Position numbers and translations under genes: made by a program. A stretch of DNA of 64,000 nt, taken from assembly GCA_910574455.1 (NCBI GenBank), contig CAJSYZ010000004.1, forward strand, positions 1,488,001-1,552,000, in the 5' to 3' direction. Below the pieces are notes generated by a model that made no database searches, had not been told where the DNA came from, and saw nothing but the letters and a program-made list of their open reading frames with translations. This stretch comes from Trichaptum fuscoviolaceum. Taxonomy: Eukaryota > Basidiomycota > Agaricomycetes > Hymenochaetales > Trichaptaceae. Positions 33,425 to 45,739 of this stretch are shown here, one piece after another; position 1 is the stretch's first letter, and every line of letters begins with the position of its first letter.

Positions 33425-36400
33425 CCTCGTCCTCGTCCTCGCCCTCGCCCTTGCCCTCGCCCTCAATCTTGTCAACACCCTCGTCCCCGCTCTCACTCAG
33501 GTTGTCGTCACCCTCAGCATTAGCATGCTCGTCCTCTGAATCACCTTCCACCTCGCCTCTATACTCAGCCACCTCAAGCTCTTCGCCCTTATCGTCGGTT
33601 CCGTCTTCCCAATAATCAGCGCCTTCGTCATACGCTTTCTCGCAGGTCGAATCTGCATCTACAATGTCAAAATACAAGGAAAAATCCCTGCCAGTGATAC
33701 CCGATCCAACAAGTTCGGTGTTCTTTCTCGTGTCGATATCTGTACTGGCATCGTAAGTTAGGAGGCGGGATCGAACCTTTTCCCAGTTTGATTCAGTGAA
33801 GAAAGAGGGATTCGACAACAAGTTAACATAGTCGTCCGTATGAGGCTGCCACAGAGCGCTAGTGAAATACCACTCAGCGCCGCCAAGCTCTTCTTTGATA
33901 TTTTGCAACCGAGCCACCTGTTTATCAATGGCAACCTTGACCTATCCATGAGAAGATCAGCGAATAAGAACAATATAAGTACTGAAAAAAATAGATACCG
34001 CTGTTGCCGCAAGGGCGAGGGCACCGATAGGCTTTCCTATGGTGTTTCTGTCCAGTATTTTATGCCGACCCATGGCCAAGACAATGTGTACGGACAACAC
34101 TGAGACCACAAGGTCAGAGCAGAACAGTCCTTGCTTCTGTACATTTAGGGTCAATGCATGGACACAAAATGCGACAATAAATACTCTTTTACTTACCCTC
34201 TCCATACTATACCAGCTTTCCCATAGAAACGGTTCGGCTTTCTTCTTGTCAACTAGCGACTGCAACGTCTTCACAATTGCTTCGTTTTGCATTGACTTTG
34301 ATTGTTCGCCGCTGATAAAACTAGCAACTGATTGCTCAGCTTTCTCAAACAGCTTCTTGCGCCAGCTATCGGAGCATCTCTGGGCCGCCTGAAATACGAG
34401 GATTGCATCTCAAATTGGTAAAGGTAACTTGAGAATAAGTAAAAATGACTCAACTAGAGAACAGATATCGGCGAACTGAGTTTCGTAACTGAGTTCCACA
34501 GAATCAAACACTTTCCCCCACAGTGAGCTGATGAGCTTATTGTCCGGGGTTTGCCATGGTGTGACGGACTTTCCAACTGCGCGAAATAGTGAAGGTAATA
34601 GAATATGAGTCCATCCTGCCTGAGTACCGGGAGGGAGACACTGGTTCGTCGCCCTTTTCCTGCCTGGCACGCGAGATCCTTCCCTTCCCTCATTTCGATC
34701 CTTGTCCTCAAGTCCCACTGATGTCTGCATATAAGTAAATCAGCAAAATATGTCATAGAAATGAAGTTGATTCGACACACTGAGCTAGTAGTCCGAGAGA
34801 CTTTGCGACGACCATGATAAGTCCCAGTCACTAACACTACGGGTCCGGGAGTACAGGTTACTCTCGTCATTGCAAGTGACTGTGCTCGGGGTGCTAACGA
34901 CATCTTTCGACCACCAGCCTATTAAGAATAGTGAGTGAGTGCTCACGTATCAATCGACTCGCACTTACTTCATTGTGGGCCACCAACGACTGCCTCTTGT
35001 GATTGGAGATAGTGGATCCGATCTCAGGCTGCAACACGTCATAAGACTGATATCCATGGCAACTTGAAGTGAGCAGCTCGAAAAGAAGCAATTACCATCG
35101 TATCGGCCTCAGGCTGAGAAAGCATTTCACGGGGTTTCCTCTTCTTACTCAAGTCCTTTCCGCCTGATCAGAAACGATGTTGAAATACTGGTTTCCAAAG
35201 AATTGACACTTACTATGGCACTGGCCTGTGTGTCCATACTATCAGTCAACAATGGCCTCTTGATCTTGACACTCTTACTAACCTATTGAGATGACACAAA
35301 GTGAATAATCATAATCATAAAGGGATTGGTTGAAAGTGAAGGTAAGAAGAATTACCACATCAACCTCAGAGTCGGTGTCCGGTGGCGACTTCCTCTTTTT
35401 GTTCTTTGTGACTATGATATTCTATTCATAGGTTCAAATTAGCAATCGACCCAGTGTAAAGAAGGAAACGAATGGTTGCTATAGGTGAGCACCAAAAGTG
35501 TGCCTACGGTGCATGACACTCTCACATACCTGTATATGGGGTTCCAAGGTTAGTGATTGCACCTTACAGACATAAATCAGGGGAACACCGGTAGAAGTTG
35601 GAACAAGATAGGACTTACCGGTGCGCTGACCTGCGAATTAGTAGTTCTCTCATTTGCATCCTGTCCACAGATCAATTTAGCAAGCAATGAAGGAAGCCTG
35701 TAGCATGAAGTTCACTGTGCTTCGCTGTCTGACACTCACCTGACGACCCGATTTTGACTCGTTGTTCTTATCCTCAAGTTTGGGAAGGGATTACTCAGTA
35801 GATCAAAGGACGTTAGATGGTATGCCGTCACTTACCACTGAAACCGGCGACTCGGAGAGAGTGCCGCGCAAAAACTTTCTTTTCTTCGATTTCAAGTTGC
35901 TCTTCACTCCATCCTGTTCATGACACGGCATTATAACAACGAAGGGATATGAACAACCGGACATAGGGTAAATGATGTAGATCGAAGCGTAATAAGTCGC
36001 ACTCACACTGGCTTGAGCTGGCCTTGTCACTCTCCTCGGATCGCTTTTGCCCTACAAGCAGGTATTCAGACTGCGACTGCCACTCTAATACTCCGTCAAC
36101 TCACAACATTTGTGTCCGAATCGACAAGATGTACCGTCTGCTGCACGCTGATTGAGCTATTTTTTACACCTTGATAGCTTGCGAGGGTTATTGTTTCTCC
36201 TTCATCTTCCCAGGGACTTAAGCTTTCATCGTCTTGCAGTGAGATGGAGTGTCTAGTAGCTTGGCGTCAGCGAGCTCATAAAATGGAAACAAAGACGAAA
36301 GCGTCGGTGAACTTGAAGGACTTTCGGTCCGGGTCTCGGAGCGTCATCTGCCACTGCCAACTTGAAGGCTGGCACTGCCAGTGAGTGGCGGTGCGGTAGC

Positions 36401-37607
36401 CCGGGCCCGGGTGCCACTGGCACTGGCAGTGAGTGCGAACATTAATAATCTAGTAATATGCTAGTCGGGATGCTTTAGCTGAATGGTCTAAATCACTAGC
36501 AAGCTTCGCACTTACCATTACATCGCTTTGACAGTGCGCGCCAGAAACTAATCTCAGACGCAATGCAAGATTCCAACTTTCAACTCACAAATTAATCCCT
36601 TTGGATTCTATCCCTGCTGGTACCTCAAAACCTTCACCCTCTTCACCAATGAAAGTGGATCCATCTGTGTTGCGAAGCGCCCTGACAGGTTGCTTGGTCT
36701 TCAAGTTCAAGTTCCGTCTTGACGTAGCGGGCGAGTCTATCATGTCGGTTTCTTCACCAGAGAGACTCTCGTTCGGTCCTGCAGGAGCGTGAAAGAATAT
36801 GTCGCTGGGAGTGGCGGCAGACCTGGACGTCTTTGCGGTCTGCACACGTGTGCAAAATGGAAGTTCACCTTTGGAATCTTCTTTCCTAGCCTTTTTTGCA
36901 GGCTTCCTGTTTGACTCTTCTGTACTCGCTGCTTCGCATTAACGTGAGTCACAGTATTCAACCTCCAAGCTTTGAGAACATCTGAAAATGTATAGGCAAT
37001 GTTACTCACGAATATCTAAGTCTTCGTTGCGTCCATCTTCACAAGCCGATACGTCTTTATCATCGTTCTTCGAGCCTGTTTATGCCAGTTCAAATCTGTG
37101 TCATCACTGATCTAAAGTTGAAGACTTACTACTAGCTTCGCCTTTTGGCTTTCTACATCCACGTTTGCCAGTGAGTTTAGGCACTGTTGAGCCCATCTGG
37201 GTGCGTGTCTCAAGAGCCTTCGACAAGTTGTTTTCAAGCTCTACGGTCTCTAGCATCGCTGCTTCTTGGTTCTCTGCTGCAGTTACCTTTTTGCGAACCT
37301 TGTCAGCTGCCTCTTGTTCTTTTGCTGCCCGTTTTTGCTCCGCAGCGAGTTTTTTCCTCTCTTTCGCAACCGCGACTTGCTGGGCCGCAGCTCTGCGGAA
37401 TGCTGCCCGCTCTTCCTTCTGTTTTTCCTTTTCCTCCTTCTCCTTCAATGCCTCATCCCGCCTTGCCGCCTGCTGTACTTTCCTTTTGTCTTTTTCTTCC
37501 TTCTCCCGCAATATTTCCTCCTTCGTTCGTCTTGTTCTAGGTTGGTTGACTACTGCTCCGGGATGCTGATCGCTGTTCTTAGCCCTTGTCTGTCTTCGAC
37601 TTGACAT
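33312..37607 (-). CDS. Multi-exon gene divergent to Plavaka; charged coiled coil, acidic tail
   Basis: Starts at 37607 with a basic/charged region (MSSRRQTRAKNSDQHPGAVV, then RRTKEEILREKEEKDKRK) that would form a long coiled coil, exon 37607-37130. Further small exons are readable down the minus strand: about 37076-37011, 36981-36870, 36840-36595 (ending KGIN), several very short ones between 36200 and 34900, about 34730-34440, 34385-34200, and the last exon to the TAA at 33312-33314. The C-terminal part has a helical segment (GKPIGALALAATAVKVAI...EWYFTSALW) and ends in a strongly acidic tail (EDEDEGEDEDEDEDED). It resembles basidiomycete genes that often sit next to transposons, possibly the DUF6532 group; I am not certain. 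It shares a bidirectional promoter with the Plavaka gene. Not all exons were resolved. Confidence 0.55.
33385..33470. repeat. CTCGTC hexamer microsatellite coding an acidic tail
   Basis: Runs of CCTCGT / CCTCGC on the plus strand translate on the minus strand to the Glu/Asp-rich end of the gene at 33312-37607. Length is likely variable between strains. Confidence 0.8.
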
Positions 37608-38719
37608 TCTGTGCAGTGTTTTCGAGATTCGGGTGCTGCCAGTGATAAGATGGGTCGAAGGTGCAAGTTCAAGATCAGGGAGGCGGGGGCGTCTATCTTA
37701 GACAAGTTGAAAATTTACGCCCACTACTACCGTGACTACTCTATGACTAATTTTAACTCAGGTTCAAGTTCACTGGCACTCCGAGTCCGAGTCACTGCCA
37801 GTGCTAGCAGCCTGCCAGTGCCAGTGAGGCTCAGCTGTGAGTCCCAATTGTCGACGTGTACTACTACTGAGGTTACATTCAAGTTGATGCCAGCGACACG
37901 GAAAAAGCACGACCCCTTTCATTTTCCACCAACTATTCGATGCACCTTGCCCGGCTGTAGTAGGAGATTCAAAAGTCAATCTGGAAGAGCAAGACACGAA
38001 TATTCAGCACATCCGATAATATCCGTGGCAAGATCTACTGCCTGTGGTCATGACTATGATTCTTCACCCATCCCGAGTCGACCCACACGAGCTCCAAGTC
38101 CTCAAGTTCTCCTTAGGTTGTCTGAATCTCCAACAGATGGTCACCTTGAGAACGGTTCTGACTCCTACGATTACGATATTTCCATGCTTACACAAGATAT
38201 CTCGATGCTCAGTATAGTAGGCCGAGACGAGCTGCTTCAAGATTTGAACAGACCTGATTCTCTGTCCCATTCTGTCACCGGAAGTGACAGTGGCCGTTCT
38301 GAAGACTTGGATTCCGACATTGGAGATCATGAGGAGAGCCAGGATAACTTGAAGGTGTATCACAGATACTTGAATGGTGTGTGCCATGTTTATTGTCCTC
38401 GGTTTACTATAGTACTCTGACACCAAACACCGTGCAGCCACTCCATGCGATGCGGGAGGAACCTTCTTAGAAGATGAGGAACCCCCCGTTCCTCGAAACG
38501 AACCTACATCAAATGATTGGTTTCCCTATTCGTGCCGAGCAGATTTCGAGCTTGCAGATTTTCTCTATCGTGAAGAGCAAATGTCTGCTGGTAACATAAC
38601 AAAGCTGCTTGGAATCATGAAGGCATATCAGCTAATTCACTTCGCGGATAATGCAAAATCTGGCGGATATTCTGAGTTCGACGCGACAGAGCCTGACGAT
38701 GACTCGGATCTGGATATTA

Positions 38720-41700
38720 CTACAGTGGCGAAAGGTCAAAAGCCGCCTCTGGGTACAGGTCGGAATTTTGCGCGGAAGACCCTAATTTTAAAATTTTTGT
38801 AATGAAAGTAAGAGAGTTACGTCGATTTCTGCAATAAAAAAATTTTCGACTTTTGTTTCAAATTTTTTGGGTTGAAAAAATAATATTTAAATCATTTAAA
38901 TATTAATTTCTTACAAATCAGCTCAAATGCACTTACTTGACGTGAAAAAAAGTGTCTCAGAGAAGCTTCAAACTGCAGTCAAAAGCCTATGCCAGCTCAA
39001 AGCAGCAGAGCAAAGGCTGCAAAAGCTAAACGACAAGCCGGGGCACATAAATATGCGGCACCCATCAATCCGGCACCCTCAGAAAGCAACAGTGACTCCG
39101 ATTGGGAGCCAACAGATGGCGAAGGCCATGCCGAGGAGTCCGACGATGCAGATGCATATGGCATCATGCAGTTACGGTTTGCGAAGCACTTCAAGAAACC
39201 GTTACATAAAAAGGACTTAGTTCGGCAACCGGCTGTGAGTTTATAAGCTTTTAATAGACTTACAAGCCAAACTGACGAATTTCATGCAGAAAAAAAAGAG
39301 GAAAGAAGCAAATAGGCCTCCAATCTATACAGGGGACTCAAGACAGACAGAATGGAGGCATAAAGTGAGAGCTAGACAGAGAGCTCAAGGCTGTATGAAG
39401 CTTGAGTCCTTTTTTACCGCTGGTGTGCCGGTATGTATCCACGTTTGACCATAGTGTCGTAAGTGTGTCATACTGATGCTTCTATCCCAATACAGTCAAA
39501 GCGGTCATCAATCAATGTCATTTCGTCATCTGATGAATCAAATGACGAGATACCTCTTGAAACCACTGTCCAGGGGTGTGCCGGCGAGCTGGAACAGTTA
39601 ATAGACAATGAAAGTGATTTAGAAGACAAAGAGACAGAAACTGTGTGTTTTAATTTATTAGATATATGTTTAACACAACTGAAGAATGGGTACAGGCTAT
39701 TTTGAGCATCTCTGAACCTTCCCAGGACGATCAAACTCAAAGTACCGAGCCAATCATAGAAAATGATTTACCTGCCGTTTCCCAAGCTCAAGAGCTTCTT
39801 TTGATCGAAGAGTCAGAAGATCAGATAGATATTTTTGCACTCATCAAGGGTCACTTACGTGGTCTGAAGAAACTAAAGGCAACCCCGTCTATTTTGAGGC
39901 GGCTTATGCATTATACGGCAATAATCGAGTACGTGAAGATTCGAGATCGTTTGATAGCTGGGAAAAAGACTAAACAACCAGGCACACGGGCAAGCATGAT
40001 TGTGGCGGCTCGGATGGGGAAGGGTACCACATTTGCTCGCCAAGTGCGATCGCATACATTCTACCTCCAAAAAAATGGTTGTCTTCCTCCGTTGCAGACA
40101 AAAAAAAGGCCCGGTAGCCATACATTGTTAGATAACGAGTCTCTGTTACTCGCAGTTCGCCGCTACTTTGCTCTGCAGGGCATCGGCGAGATTACCCCAT
40201 CTCGGCTTCAACAACATGTCAACAATGTCATAATCCCAACCCTTCTTCCCAGCCATCCAAACAACACTCCCCAGACCATTTCGGTTCAAACTGCGCGGTC
40301 CTGGATGCGGAAATTAGGCTATATCCGGACCCGAGCAAAAAAGGGGATCTACATTGACGGACATGATCGTCCAGATGTCATCGAGGCCCGTAAGGAATTC
40401 TTAGATCGTGTAAAAGAGCTGGAACCGTGAGTGATAATGCTTTCGGTGTTTAAAATAATCTGTTAATCATTAATTACAAGGCTAATGTGCTCATATGATG
40501 AGAAGACAATGGAGCCAATCCCTCCAAGTCTTCGGGACAATCAAAAAGAGCATATATTCGTCGTTCAAGACGAATCAATCTTTCATGCCAACGACCAGAA
40601 GCGAGAGCTCTGGTTACAAAAGGGACAGCAGCCACTTCGACAGAAAGGAAACGGTCGGGCAATTCATGTCTCCGACTTTGTTACCGAGCGGTCGGAGACC
40701 GGGAGGCTCTGCCTTAACTCTGTTCAGCTGGATGAACACAGCCGGTTACCTGAATCAAGCCAGCTCAAGCAAACGAATGCTCGCAAGATTATATACCCTG
40801 GAAAAAGCCACGATAAATGGTGGGATATGGAGCAATTAAAAGAGCAGACTATGACTGCTCTTGATATCTTCGAATATTTGTTCCCCCAAGCAGTGGGGGT
40901 TTTTGTTTTTGATTGTTCATCTTCACACGAAGCATTCGCTAAGGATGCTTTAAATGTGAACAAGATGAACGTAAATCCCGGTGGGAAACAGGTACATATG
41001 CACGATACCGTTATCCCACCGGGAAACCCACCCCCTAAACCCGGGTCCATTGATACAAGGGGACAGCCCCAATCAATGGTTTTCCCTCTTGATCACGCAG
41101 ACCCCAAGCTCCGTGGCCAAGCCAAGGGTATGCTTGTGGTCTTACGTGAACGTACCACTGTCTGGGAGTTTCTTGTCGACAAACTTGGCGGGAAAAAAGT
41201 TGTCGGCATCTGCGGTGCTTGCAAGACCTCTCAAAAAAAAAAAGACGCGCTTCGCAAGCTTCTTGAGGCCGAACGAGCTGGCCAAGAGGACCTGCTCTCG
41301 GAGGAGGAGATTCGTGAGGCAGAGGAAGCTGTTGCTGAAGACGAGCAACCAGTTTCCGACTGGTGTTGCGCCAAGAGAGTCTTGTCTCTTCAACAAGACT
41401 TTCTTGATGAGAAACCGGAGCTGCAGTTGAAAATAGAGGAAAGGGGGCATATTTGTTTATTTCTTCCTAAATTTCACTGTGAATTCTCAGCAATCGAGAT
41501 GTACTGGGGCTTCGGAAAGCATCGTAAGCCCCCCCTTTTTTTTTTCAACTCACACACGTATATTAACATTATATTATAAAGGTTACCGCGAGGCTTCGGA
41601 TGGCAAGTTCACAACTGCGCGTGAGCTTGTCCCTCAGTGCCTCGACCTCTGTGATGTCCTCACAATCCGTCGATTCTTTCGCAAGTGTTGGCGGTATATG

Positions 41701-42158
41701 GACTCATATCGGTGAGTCCTCCTTTTAATTTATTCTGAGCTTCATTTCGCTGATCTCTTAACAGTAAGGGACTTAATTCTTACGAAGCTGCATGGGCAGT
41801 AAGGAAATATAAGTCACACCGCCGGATACCCGATGCACAAGAGGTTCGTGTTGCTCTGGAAGCTCTCGCAGCAAGTGAGAAGGCTTCCGGGGCAATCTGA
41901 ACACTTTCCGATGCATTTTAATGGCTAGAATATTTTTTTTCGATTTTTTTTGTATTTTTTAGGCCTGTGTTTCAAATTGTTGGAGACACGAAAACTTTTT
42001 TTTCAATTGAGGCAAAACTAAGCAATAAGAACGATAGCTAATTACATTTAGAGCCTATTTAAGGTGTTTTAAGGTAAAAAAAAGGAGGTGAAGAGGCTGT
42101 GAAAAAAAAGTTTTGGGGGGGAATCTCAGAGGCGGCTTTTAGCCTTTCGCCACTGTAG
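38720..42158 (+). mobile_element. Tc1/mariner-like element nested in the Plavaka gene
   Basis: 3439 bp flanked by TA (38718-38719 and 42159-42160), the target duplication typical of Tc1/mariner. Ends are inverted repeats starting CTACAGTGGCGAAAGG and continuing AAAAGCCGCCTCTG with two mismatches. Removing it rejoins the Plavaka frame exactly. It contains an open, multi-exon DDE transposase (38989-41900) and AT-rich flanks. Near-perfect ends and an intact transposase suggest recent and perhaps current activity. Confidence 0.92.
38989..41900 (+). CDS. Tc1/mariner-like DDE transposase (apparently intact)
   Basis: Seven exons (38989-39234, 39290-39430, 39496-39642, 39726-40426, 40481-41523, 41582-41711, 41765-41900) join in frame to 847 aa. 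It should bind the element's ends and cut and paste it into TA sites. N-terminus is basic (MPAQSSRAKAAKAKRQAG); the middle has a helix-turn-helix-like region (ISVQTARSWMRKLGYIRTRA). The catalytic acids are visible: FVVQDESIFHAND (D), VGVFVFDCSSSHEAF (D) and CEFSAIEMYWG (E). It is far longer than classical mariner transposases (about 350 aa), as in the large fungal relatives. An inserted loop with KTSQKKKDALRKLL precedes the third acid. Confidence 0.85.
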
Positions 42159-45100
42159 TACGCTGCTAGATGGAGATGCGCAGAAGCTGTACAATGTCAT
42201 TGACACTACGAGAGTTGGTGATGTACCTTGGAAATCCTTCAGTAACTTCTACACGAATGACAATGGCCAAAAGGCAACAAACGAGAACACCGAGTCATGG
42301 AAGAGGAAAGAATATGATGTATGGTATCGGGATCCTTTGGAAGTGATCCGTAATTTGGTGGATAATCCGGCTTTGGAAAACGAATTCGACTATGTTCCAT
42401 TTTGTGAATATCAGCCAAAGGAGGACTCTGATGTCAGTGACAGCAAAGAACGAGTGTTCAGAAATTACATGTCCGGAAATTTTGCTTGGGAACAGGCTGT
42501 AGGTCATGACTCATGAACTCGCAGGAAACATTTTGATTATCCTTGACCTAGAATAAGATCTACGCCGAAGATAAAGCAGTCCATGGATCTATGTTTGTCC
42601 CGGTAATCTTAGGGAGCGACAAGACAACAGTCTCTGTCGGAACTGGAAACAACGAATATTATCCGTTATATCTCTCCATCGGGAATATATCTAACAAGGC
42701 CCGGCGGTCACAGAAATTGAATACAGTCCAGCTTATAGCATTTCTAGCAATACCAAAGAGTGTGTACCAGACCATAATATTTGATTAGTTCTGACACATT
42801 TTGCAGCTGAGCGGCAATACGAAAAGTCGGACGAATTCCGCCGCTTTCGACATCAAGTCTTTCATTCATCTATATCGAGAATCTTGAGACCACTGAAGAG
42901 CGCAATGTCCATAAACAAAGAGCGAACCATTCTCCGGTGCCCTGATGGTCACTTGCGTAGGTCAATTCTCGGACTCGGCTCGTATATAGCCGATTATCCG
43001 GAACAGGTGAGTCTATGCGCAATATGCACTGGATGGTGCTGCAAGTAAGTACCGTCCTTCCCCAACATCGCATCCGAGCCCGAGAAAATGGCATAATGTG
43101 TCTATATAGATGCACAGCACCTCACAAGAGCCTAGATAATCCGGAATTCCTTACAAATCCTCGAACAAAAGAGCTGCACGAGCGATTGATAGAACAAGTC
43201 GATGATAACAGCATAAGTAGAGCAACAATTCGTAAAGAGTATGGGTTCCACCAAGATATTGTGGTAAGTGTTCCGACTTCTCCATTGGATGTGCACTTAC
43301 CAGAACGATTACCCGTAGCCCTTCACCAATGACTTCCCGCGTGCGGATATATGCGATCTCATTTCTCCGGACCTTCTGCACCAAATCATTAAAGGCGTGT
43401 TCAAGGATCATCTTGTCGAGTGGATATGCCAGAGCTTGACCACGACAGAGTTGGACATTGTGGATAAAAGGTGCTATTCTCTTACAAGTAGAATAATGCG
43501 AGTCTCAGTGCTAACTTTCGCATAGAATCAGAGTCGCTGCTCCTTTTCCTGGTCTTCGCAGATTTCCCAAAGGTCGAGGCTTCAAGCAATGGACAGGTAA
43601 TGATTCAAAGGCACTTATGAAAGTATGTGGTCTTTTCATCTCGTTCGAGGCGGTGGTTTGCTGATATTTGATGCAATCCGCTTAGGTGTATCTTCCGGCT
43701 ATTGTGGGCATTGTGCACGATGATATAATCCGCGCATTGAGTGCATTCCTGGACTTCTGTTACCTTGTGCGACGGTACACGATTACAGCCTCGACTCTTG
43801 ATCAGATCAAAGCCTCTCTGGATCACTTTCATCAATATCGGCAAATATTCATAGCGAAGGGCATCCGGGATAATTTTTCGCTGCCACGACAACATGCCAT
43901 GGCCCATTATCCTACAATGATCCCTCTCTTTGCTGCACCTAGCGGGTTGTGTTCGTCTATAACAGAAAACAAACACATCTACGCGGTCAAGCAGACATGG
44001 CAACGTTCAAACAAAAATGATCCATTGGGTCAGATGATTACAGCAAACCAACGACTCAGCAAACTTATTGCGTCAAGGGCAGACTTCGAAAGGCGTGGAA
44101 TGCTGGATGATACGCTGGCTGAGGCTACGTGGAAAGCCTTGCGAGATGTTTTGCGGAAAAATATGTCAGAGACGGAGTCGGATGACACTGAGAGGACCCG
44201 TAATCAAGGAGAGGAAATGCAACATCATGGCGTACCAGCCAATGATAAAGAGGACTTCTTCGATGACATTGTGGCCAATCAAGAGCTTAACGAAATTGCA
44301 GATCTGGACGATACGGAAGGTTTAGCGCATGGGCCACATTGTGGTGCGGTTCATGGCAGAGGATTTGCTGAATGCCAGTTCCACTTGGGAGGCAGAAATG
44401 ACCCTTTAAGCTTAATGCTAATGGCTTCGAGACAGCGTCAGTAACACGTCTTTCTGATGCTGCACATCTAACTTCCTTGTTGTCATCCTCGCAGAGTCCA
44501 GCAAGGTGTACCCTAAACAGCTCAGCGCTCTTGCGGCAAAAAAAGGCCATCCAGAGCTCCGACAGCTCCGACAACTCGTAAAAGAATACTTATTCAACAA
44601 GTACGAAAGGTGCTCTGCTGGCAGGGCCGAATCGGACTACAACAGATTTGAACACTTTGAACTGGACATGAGTAATGACTTTTCAGTTTTCCATTCGGCC
44701 ACCGCTTTCTTTGCCTACCGTGGTGAATCGATTCCCATAGAACAAGCAATGAGGGAAGTGATCAGGTCCAGTCCCTCTTGGCGTGGAAAACCTCGACGAG
44801 ATGCAGTTCTTGTTCGAGTTAGCTCCGGCAAAAAGGGATTTGCAGGAATGAGAGTTGCCCGTGTTATGCTTCTTTTTTCCTTCACCAACAAAGCGGAACG
44901 TCAGGAATGCGCTCTCGTCCAGTTTTACAAGCGTATTGGAGACTCGCCTGACCCAAGAACAAGTATGTGGATAGTTGAACCAGAGTACGAGTTCACGACC
45001 CCTACCTCTCAGTCTGTCGCAAGTCGTCCTCAACTGAGTGCCAGTGGCAGAGCCACCTACCACTCTAAGAGATCGAAGTTTACCGTGATAGCTCTAGGGG

Positions 45101-45258
45101 ATATCTTTCGTTTAGCTCACCTTCTTGGGGTCCCGAAGGGTGATGAATCTCCTCCGAAATCATTAGAACCGGAAGGCTCCCTGGACTTTTACGATAAGTT
45201 TTATGTTAACAGATTTGCTGATATGCACATGCATGAAACATTATACGAAGCTAGATAA

Positions 45259-45552
45259 CTTGAATAGAGTTAAATTCTATTTCTAGGCAGTAGCCTGCCT
45301 GTGAGTATGTTGGCATATATGACTATATAATTTGTACTTTGAGAGACCATGGGAAGGGCATGTCAAATATGATTTCAATGATTACTAGTAGTATGTGATG
45401 AGGTCACGGCGGTGTACCCTCCAAAATCCGAAGTTATACTTGACGAGGACGAGTCGGACTCGGAGTCCGGCGCACTGCCACTGCCAGTGCAGTGGCACCG
45501 TGACTGATTTGATTTGATTTGATTTGATTTATTCCATTATAGAGACTGCAGG
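45259..45552. other. 3' flank of Plavaka gene with word-repeat cluster
   Basis: Contains GACTCGGAGTCC, CACTGCCACTGCCAGTG and a (TGATT)n run near 45505-45535. No gene. This cluster is one of several with the same short words. Confidence 0.6.
45511..45535. repeat. TGATT pentanucleotide microsatellite
   Basis: Five near-perfect TGATT/TTGAT repeats directly left of the truncated protease-gene copy. May mark a recombination boundary. Confidence 0.8.
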
Positions 45553-45739
45553 CCCTTTAGTAGTGAGAAGGGTCGTATCCGGGATTGCCTTCTGTGTCAC
45601 TGCCAGTGACGGCGGTAGAGGTACCGGCCATACACCATGTGCTGGAGGTCCATTGAACGTCTAATGGAGGCAGAAAGGGAAACGGTAACAAATCAGCATG
45701 GCTGAAAAAAAAAGCAAATGACATCGCAAAACATACATC

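Larger units (their letters stand above)
37887..45258 (+). mobile_element. Plavaka-type transposase gene, split by a nested transposon
   Basis: I start at 37887 (MPATRKKHDPFHFPP). A C2H2 finger follows (CTLPGCSRRFKSQSGRARHE), then a low-complexity stretch and the conserved FELADFLYREEQMSAG region. Exons include 37887-38376 and 38438 onward. At 38719 a complete Tc1/mariner element intervenes; the frame resumes after 42158 with AQKLYNVIDTTRVG. Family hallmarks follow: VWYRDPLEVIRNLVDNPALE, FVPVILGSDKTTVSVGTGNN, YYPLYLSIGNI, DIVDKR, LPAIVGIVHDDIIRALSAF, FGAPSGL-like SGLCSSITENKHI and a C-terminal PSWRG / VARVMLLFSF / FYVNRFADMHMHE block ending 45258. Without the insertion the frame appears largely open, so disruption is recent. 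I could not define the element's outer terminal repeats. Confidence 0.85.

Noticed and set aside
37611..37886. N-terminal extension of the Plavaka protein from 37611
   Set aside because: It would begin 4 bases from the start of the divergent gene and run through word-repeat promoter DNA; the ATG at 37887 before the zinc finger is more natural.
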